Source of the DNA: Sycobia sp. Sy_11
Taxonomy: Eukaryota > Arthropoda > Insecta > Hymenoptera > Epichrysomallidae
Reading direction: 5' to 3'
DNA: 64,000 bases
Assembly (NCBI GenBank): GCA_018907035.1
Contig: JACCIC010000096.1
Span: 1,533,501-1,597,500, forward strand
In this document: positions 58,203-64,000 of the stretch, in pieces
Layout of the letters: each line of letters starts with the position of its first letter
Numbering within the stretch: position 1 is the stretch's first letter
Position numbers and translations under genes: made by a program
Notes under the pieces: generated by a model
What the model was told of the DNA's origin: nothing
The model's database searches: none
What the model saw: the letters and a program-made list of their open reading frames with translations, nothing else

Positions 58203-58740
58203 GGAGGGAGAGACGGAGCGTGGAAGAAGATCAGGAAGCCAGTGAGATTTGTAACACTTGAAGTAGAAACGGGCATCGTTAGTCGGACACTCGGAGCTTT
58301 GGCGCGCGGCGAAGCCGTCGGCTAAACTTTCCGTCCGGGTATATATGTGTTCGCATATAAAGACATACATATATACACATAAACACGCGCGCGCGCGCGC
58401 GCACACACACATATTGATACGGTCGAGGGGCCTTTACGGTCGGGACCGCGCCCCGGCTCTCTTTCCCTTCAGGATCGCTTTCTTTCTTCCAACGAGAGGA
58501 GAAGCTCGAGCGTCTCGTCGTATGCTCGTTTCCATAAAGGCGGGGGGCTCTATGTTTGCGAGCGCTATACACCAAGTTAGTTTCGAAGTTTACCTTTAGC
58601 ACGGGTATTTTTTTTTTTTTTTGTTTTTCGTTGTATTTTTCTCTGAAATTGAGACGCCTCTCTTTTGGGTATTCGGCCGGCATTCGTTAGTACTGGATTT
58701 TATTAGCGCGCACGCGTATCTCATTAATTGTACGGGGCAT
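57900..58740. promoter_or_regulatory. CpG-rich patch with (GA)n and (CG/CA)n tracts
   Basis: Contains (GA)n at 58170-58199, a CG-to-CA alternating tract at 58384-58410 and a T run at about 58608-58622. Overlapping open frames on both strands reflect the composition rather than a gene. It may be regulatory. Confidence 0.35.
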
Positions 58741-61700
58741 CTGTTTCTTAATGTAAACTAATTAGTAATAAAAAAATACTTCTGTAGCAAATTAATCTGA
58801 CTTCCTTTCCTTGACTACTCCTCACGGATTTATTACTTTACGCTTAATTGAATTAAGTTCTTTGTCGTATTGAATAATCTAGCAGGAAACGAAGATTATA
58901 TATCTTATTTAAATAAAAGGCGTTGAGAAAAAAAATTTGAAATACCGCTGCGTCACAGTATGCCTTCCTTCTATCTTTTCTCTAAAATTAAATGAAGAAT
59001 GATGCCTCAAGTTAGTATAAATTATACACCGTTTTAAACTTGCTACTATGCACATTTTATGAATCTAGTTTCCCGCAGTATATTAATCTTACTTTTCCAT
59101 ATTATCCATTGTGCTTTTATTTTCTAATTTTCCTCTAAGAGAGCTCTTTTTGTTGTTTAAGTGATAATAAAAACTGGAGCCAACGAATATTTAAAAAAAA
59201 TGCTTTCTTTAACAAGTCAGTTAATCAATTTATTAATTTAATTTTATTCGACATATTATTTTCTCTTGTACATTTAATTACCATTATTATAGCTCTAATG
59301 CTATGCAGTAATTAATTATAAAGACCCGTCAAAAGATTTATCATAAATAAATTTATAATTAGAAAGGGAACCTCAGCATAAATTTTTGCTACAGACACTG
59401 TCTAGATTGACAAATAATAGAGTATAGTTTTGCATCAAAATTTAGGATGAGTATTTTTCCACGATAAAAAACTTCAATTGCATTTGTTGCAAGTGCATTA
59501 CATATTGATTCTGCGATTTATTTCTCTCAGCATATGCCAGCATATGCTGCGAATAATAAATTATAAGGTAAATCGAGTAAATACATAATTTAAAGGATTA
59601 AAAGTTCATTTAATTAAGCGGATTTGATAATTATACATCTAAGATATTCAGAATTTTAAACTAACAAGAAATAATGACTGATAATTTTTTTACTAGCCGT
59701 TGAATTCATAACTGCTTACACCTGTTTGGCATACGCATTTGTACAAAAAAGTTTTTTTTTAATCTTCACTTTTTGTGTTACCTTTTCTCGTGATTTTTAA
59801 GGATTCTAGAAGTAGCAAAAATATTTGAAATATTTGAAGAAACAAGATGAAAGTAGTAGAGATAAATTTGATCTCCAATCGGTATGAATAACCTTGTACC
59901 TAAATTTCACTTGCAATATCATGTAGGGATTAAAGTAATTTTATTAAATGCAAACATAAATTTTGAATAACTATTAAATAGAAGAAACGTAGATTCCAGA
60001 TTTAAAAGGAGATAGATATTTAACAATGAAATAAGTCATATTTCAATTCAATTAAATGAATGTAAGAAATGAATAAACATTTAAAACATTTAATGTATTA
60101 CATATAAAAGAGATATTGTTGTCCCTATAACAAACGCATAAATTAAAGAAAATTGATCGCTTTAAGAAAATTACGAAAAGTCTAAAACGTTCGTCAAAAT
60201 ATAAGCGACTTTTGCAAGAAAACTAATATTGAAAAATACGTGGATTAAAATTAAAAAATCCAAGCTAGTATTTTGCACTATCGGAGTAAAATTTATCATC
60301 TTGTGCAAAACTATCGTCTCGTCCGTACTGAATATTTCATCCAAAGAATCTGCGTACGATGAATCTTTAGCTCGAAAATTCATTTCTGTTTGATAAATTT
60401 TTAGAAAGTGAAATAATAATTCATTAACAGATGTAGTCATAACAATTGACGAATCAAGAAATGGCAGATTTTCCTTCTGAATTGATTTTTGATTTTTTTC
60501 CGTAATTCTTCACTCAGTCGATCCGACGACCCTATATAATGTTCACTATTCGTGCTTTTGCCTTGCTCATCGCAACCCATATACAAAATCCATTGTGAAT
60601 CCCAAAATAAGGAGGCCATAAATTTACCAGCTGATGTTTCAGTTTTTGATTGGTTTCTTTACTCATTTTGAAGGTGGTCGGCCTGAATTTGGAGAAAATC
60701 CGTGACCCATATCTGGTGTGCTCTACTTGCGAATTCATTAAAATAAATATTTGGATGGTAATTACTTAATCCAGAATTTTATAATAATCAATAACAATCA
60801 TAAATTATTATCCATTAATATATTTTTATAGTTTGATTAATCTTTCTATAAACGTGTTTCAGCTCAATAAAAAAAATGATCAAGTAAAATGGATGTTTAA
60901 ATTTTAAATACATTACTGTACATAAAAATCCGTTTAGCTGAACACAAAATAATTTCAAGAGCTTGCGTTGATTAAAGTGAATTATTTAATGCCCTTTACA
61001 AGAGATATTTACTTGCTTTAGTACCGTGATATCATTTAATTTTTGCATAATTTTGCATATAATATAAGCAAGCGATATAATAATATCCTATTAAATTGAT
61101 TATATATTTCATTCGATTGCCAACGAATAAATATTTTTTGTTCCGCAAGTTAGCAATTTTTCGTCATTAATATAATCCAGTCGCAAATCTATAAATATAT
61201 AATTTATTAAACACTCAATTTCATGTTCCAAAAGTTTTAATGATTTTAAAATTAAATTTAGGAAATTGATGCATGCAAGATTGTACTTCCGATCTAATTA
61301 TTCCCGTTTTAAAATGTAATATCTCTTTGACATTATTCGTTGATGTATTAATTACTTTTGATTAACTAATAATAAGGAAGCTTATAAATGATTGTATCTC
61401 CATGTGCATATTTTTCACAGAAATCTCGTATTAATTAGTACAAGATTAACTCTTATCAGTTACATCTGTCAATTTATATTTTTATTTGGCACTATACCTA
61501 ATTCATCAGGAAACAAAATCGCGTTGAAATCGAAGCTTTCAACCGCTAGGGAGATTACCAATGAAAATTAATATACGTCTGTATATATTTATAAGTTTCA
61601 GCCTACAATGCCTTCCGGGTGCGCACATATCGATTTTTTCGCCACTGTAATATTACTAGCTGCGAGCCATCGCCGGAAATATTTCTTTTAATCATATTCC

Positions 61701-64000
61701 ACTTTTTCAGGACAGCGTCCAAAGAGAGTAGGCTGCGTAATTTAAAAAGCTCGGTTTCATAGACGACCAGAAAACTTTCGTTCACTTCCAATGAAAAGGC
61801 CCGTTAACTTTTTGTTTCATGACGAGGCGCTTTTTTTTGATTGTGGTAATATTTAAGTGGCGCTAAATATTAAATATAAATTTTTCAGCTCTTGTTAGCA
61901 CGTTGTCGAAAAAATTGTGCGTGGGTTGGAAGCAGTTTCATCATTATAACATATTTTTATAATTTTCTGCTACGTGACTTTTTTTTTAATGTTAATTGAA
62001 GGTGAAAAATAAGATAAAAGAAATTACAAAAAAAAGAAAAACACTTTAATTAGAACGAGTAAGTTGATGAATAATGGAAATGAAAAAAATTCAGTCTATG
62101 AGTCGCTGTAACAGAAATTTATTGCATCTTCGCTCAGTTCAATTTAACTGCCGAAAATTTAAATTTTAATCTCGTTACTGCTCAACGATATTACTTTAGA
62201 ATAAAAAGGTACTATCTTAAAAGTCGGAAACTTGAAATCCACTTGAGAAAGATGTTACACTACAATTATGAGCATTTTTCTCCTCGATTAAACTTTGCAT
62301 AAAAAAATATTGCAATTAAAGTTGAGCTATCCCGTATTTGTGATTCGTTGCATTAATTACGGTCAATATCATTAATGCAACTGTGAGTTTGCAAAATCAA
62401 GTTTCAAAAAAATTAATCCTTAAAATTTACCGGCATTGGAATTTGCAGTTTTGTTTTTTGCAAAGATGATTTGCACAGCGTTACTCAATACAAACAGATT
62501 CTAGAAACTTTCCCTTTTTAGTATATTAGTACGAAAAAGTACGTGTTTGCTTATTGCCAATAATGCGTAAATACATCTACTTGCATCGTTATCCTGTTTT
62601 CTCCTCCATAATAACACGGCATCGTAATAAAATAAAATAAAGTAAAGTAAAGTCATTGGCAAACGAGACGAGAGATTTGTAGACAAAGGGTTACAGATCA
62701 ATTTAGAACATAGAAGCCCTTTTTACATTAAACTTTGCTTTCATATTAACATAATATTGAAAATACATATATAATCAATGATTTGTTGGACTTTTTGAAA
62801 AATTAATAGGTTCGACAGCAAACAAGAAAAATATATTAAAATGATTATCATTGTTATTGTCGTTGTTGTTTTTCTGTTTATTATTATTGTTGTTTTTATT
62901 GTTGTTGTTATTTTGTAGAGCTGCCCAATTTTTTGATGGCACGCGATTCTCCAGTGACAAAATCAAGAGATGGAGCCGAATGCTGAAATATACATCCTCT
63001 CTTTCCTTTCGCCAAAATTCTGTTTTTATTAAAATTATACAGCAATCACTAGTGCCATTAAATGTACTATTTCTTTTTTTGATTATAAATTATATAATAA
63101 ATAATGAAAAATGTATCTTGTATACGAGATAATATATCTCGTATATATCAAATACAATTTCCAGCTTTTGTTTAACATCTCGTGTAAATAAATACTTCGC
63201 AAAAAGAGAGACGGAGACAGCCGTACGAGCAGAAACGTATATAGCTTTCCTATTTCACTCGTTACACACCGAATTTTTTTTTTATTTTTTATCAAAAATT
63301 TTAACGAATGAATGTAAAATGTAAACTTTGCGTCGCTATATATTTTACTTGTTCATCAAAGAATTTCGAAATATCGCATACTGCAGAGATATACAAGGGA
63401 GTAAAAATTGATCGTAATTAAAAACAAACTAGTTCAATAAAGTGAACATGTTCCAAACTTTTTCAATAAAAATAACTAAAAATAACCTTGAAATACTAAT
63501 CGATCAAAATGAATTGAATTTCTCAAAAAGAAATTTTTATTTACAAACTATTGTTCACGTAGAGTATCTATTATGTTCTGCAGCATTAATGTTTGAAAAA
63601 TAAATTTTTTCTTCAATAGAAATTAGATAATTATAAATAATTTAACAAAATTTACGAATAAATTTCATATAATAAACATGATTATCGAAAACAATTATAA
63701 GTATCGATAAACTAACCGATAACTGTTCGGAACAAATACACTTAAAACTTGAGTAATTCTTCAAAACATTTATTGTGTCACTACAAAAAGGTAAATCTTA
63801 AAATTCCTTAGCAAATTAAATAAGTCACATTTATTGTAACTTTTATACATCTCAACGTGTTATTTGAATTAACACGGTATCTTATATAGTGTCGATTTAA
63901 TCCATCTAGATATAGAAATATATAAATTTCTTAAATATTGTACCCAATGTTTTCATATTTATTAATAAATGTAGTACAAAATTTGGAATTCTCATAATCC
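58741..64000. other. Right-end non-coding region
   Basis: 5.3 kb of AT-rich sequence without a supported gene. It contains a perfect 10-bp inverted repeat at 59528-59549, a (GTT)n-like tract at about 62845-62915 and overlapping minus-strand frames at 60171-60738 that I cannot assign. Confidence 0.45.
62845..62915. repeat. (GTT)n-like microsatellite
   Basis: Imperfect GTT/ATT trinucleotide tract. Confidence 0.85.

Noticed and set aside
58049..58683. Overlapping open frames on both strands
   Set aside because: They arise from (GA)n, (CG/CA)n and CpG-rich composition and show no recognisable domain or splice structure.
60171..60738. Minus-strand frames of 60, 68 and 89 codons
   Set aside because: They overlap in different frames, have no known motif and cannot be joined with clear splice sites; a decayed gene is possible but not supported.

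Overview
The window looks like AT-rich nuclear DNA of an insect, most likely a hymenopteran and plausibly an ant. That placement is an inference from spliced S1-protease-type genes with short phase-matched exons, several mariner families, a Penelope-like retroelement, a tRNA-derived SINE and many (TA)n tracts. There are no prokaryotic operons, CRISPR arrays or rRNA genes, and I recognised no tRNA gene.

The left and central part (about 2.7-48.6 kb) is a tandemly expanded cluster of chymotrypsin-like (S1) serine-protease homologue genes, all on the minus strand. Two gene models assemble completely: every splice site is canonical (GT-AG), every phase matches and the frame stays open. Gene A has seven exons (19717 to 11969, 321 aa). 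Gene B has six exons (48586 to 34096, 284 aa). Both appear catalytically dead, by different substitutions: A has Val at the catalytic Ser position, B has Phe at His and Thr at Ser. Between and beside them lie broken relatives: an orphan signal-peptide exon (5105-5159), a three-exon pseudogene (29557-31401), and at least four decayed extra copies of the last exon, in both orientations, inside intron 5 of gene B. The 5' intronic sequence of the family is present at least three times (about 2.75-5.4, 17.3-19.9 and 23.4-26.1 kb), so the locus grew by segmental duplication.

The duplicated DNA is heavily colonised by mobile elements. They include LINE fragments (RNase H at 1259-1948, endonuclease at 9225-9790), a decayed Mutator-like transposase (8071-8837), four mariner copies and a mariner-type MITE, and a Penelope-like element with reverse-transcriptase and GIY-YIG remnants (24094-25929). 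Short inverted-repeat relatives of the Penelope element carry 14-bp target-site duplications and hammerhead-like motifs. Three SINE copies are also present. The most interesting single item is exon 2 of gene A. It is a 153-nt symmetric cassette, absent from gene B, whose peptide reads like the end of a LINE RNase H domain, so it may be an exonised retrotransposon fragment placed between signal peptide and protease-like domain.

The right part (about 48.6-64 kb) has no gene I can support. It holds Penelope-derived fragments, microsatellites, one old SINE and several CpG-rich patches (53.4-54.1, 55.7-56.2, 57.9-58.7 kb) that may be regulatory DNA of a gene outside the window.
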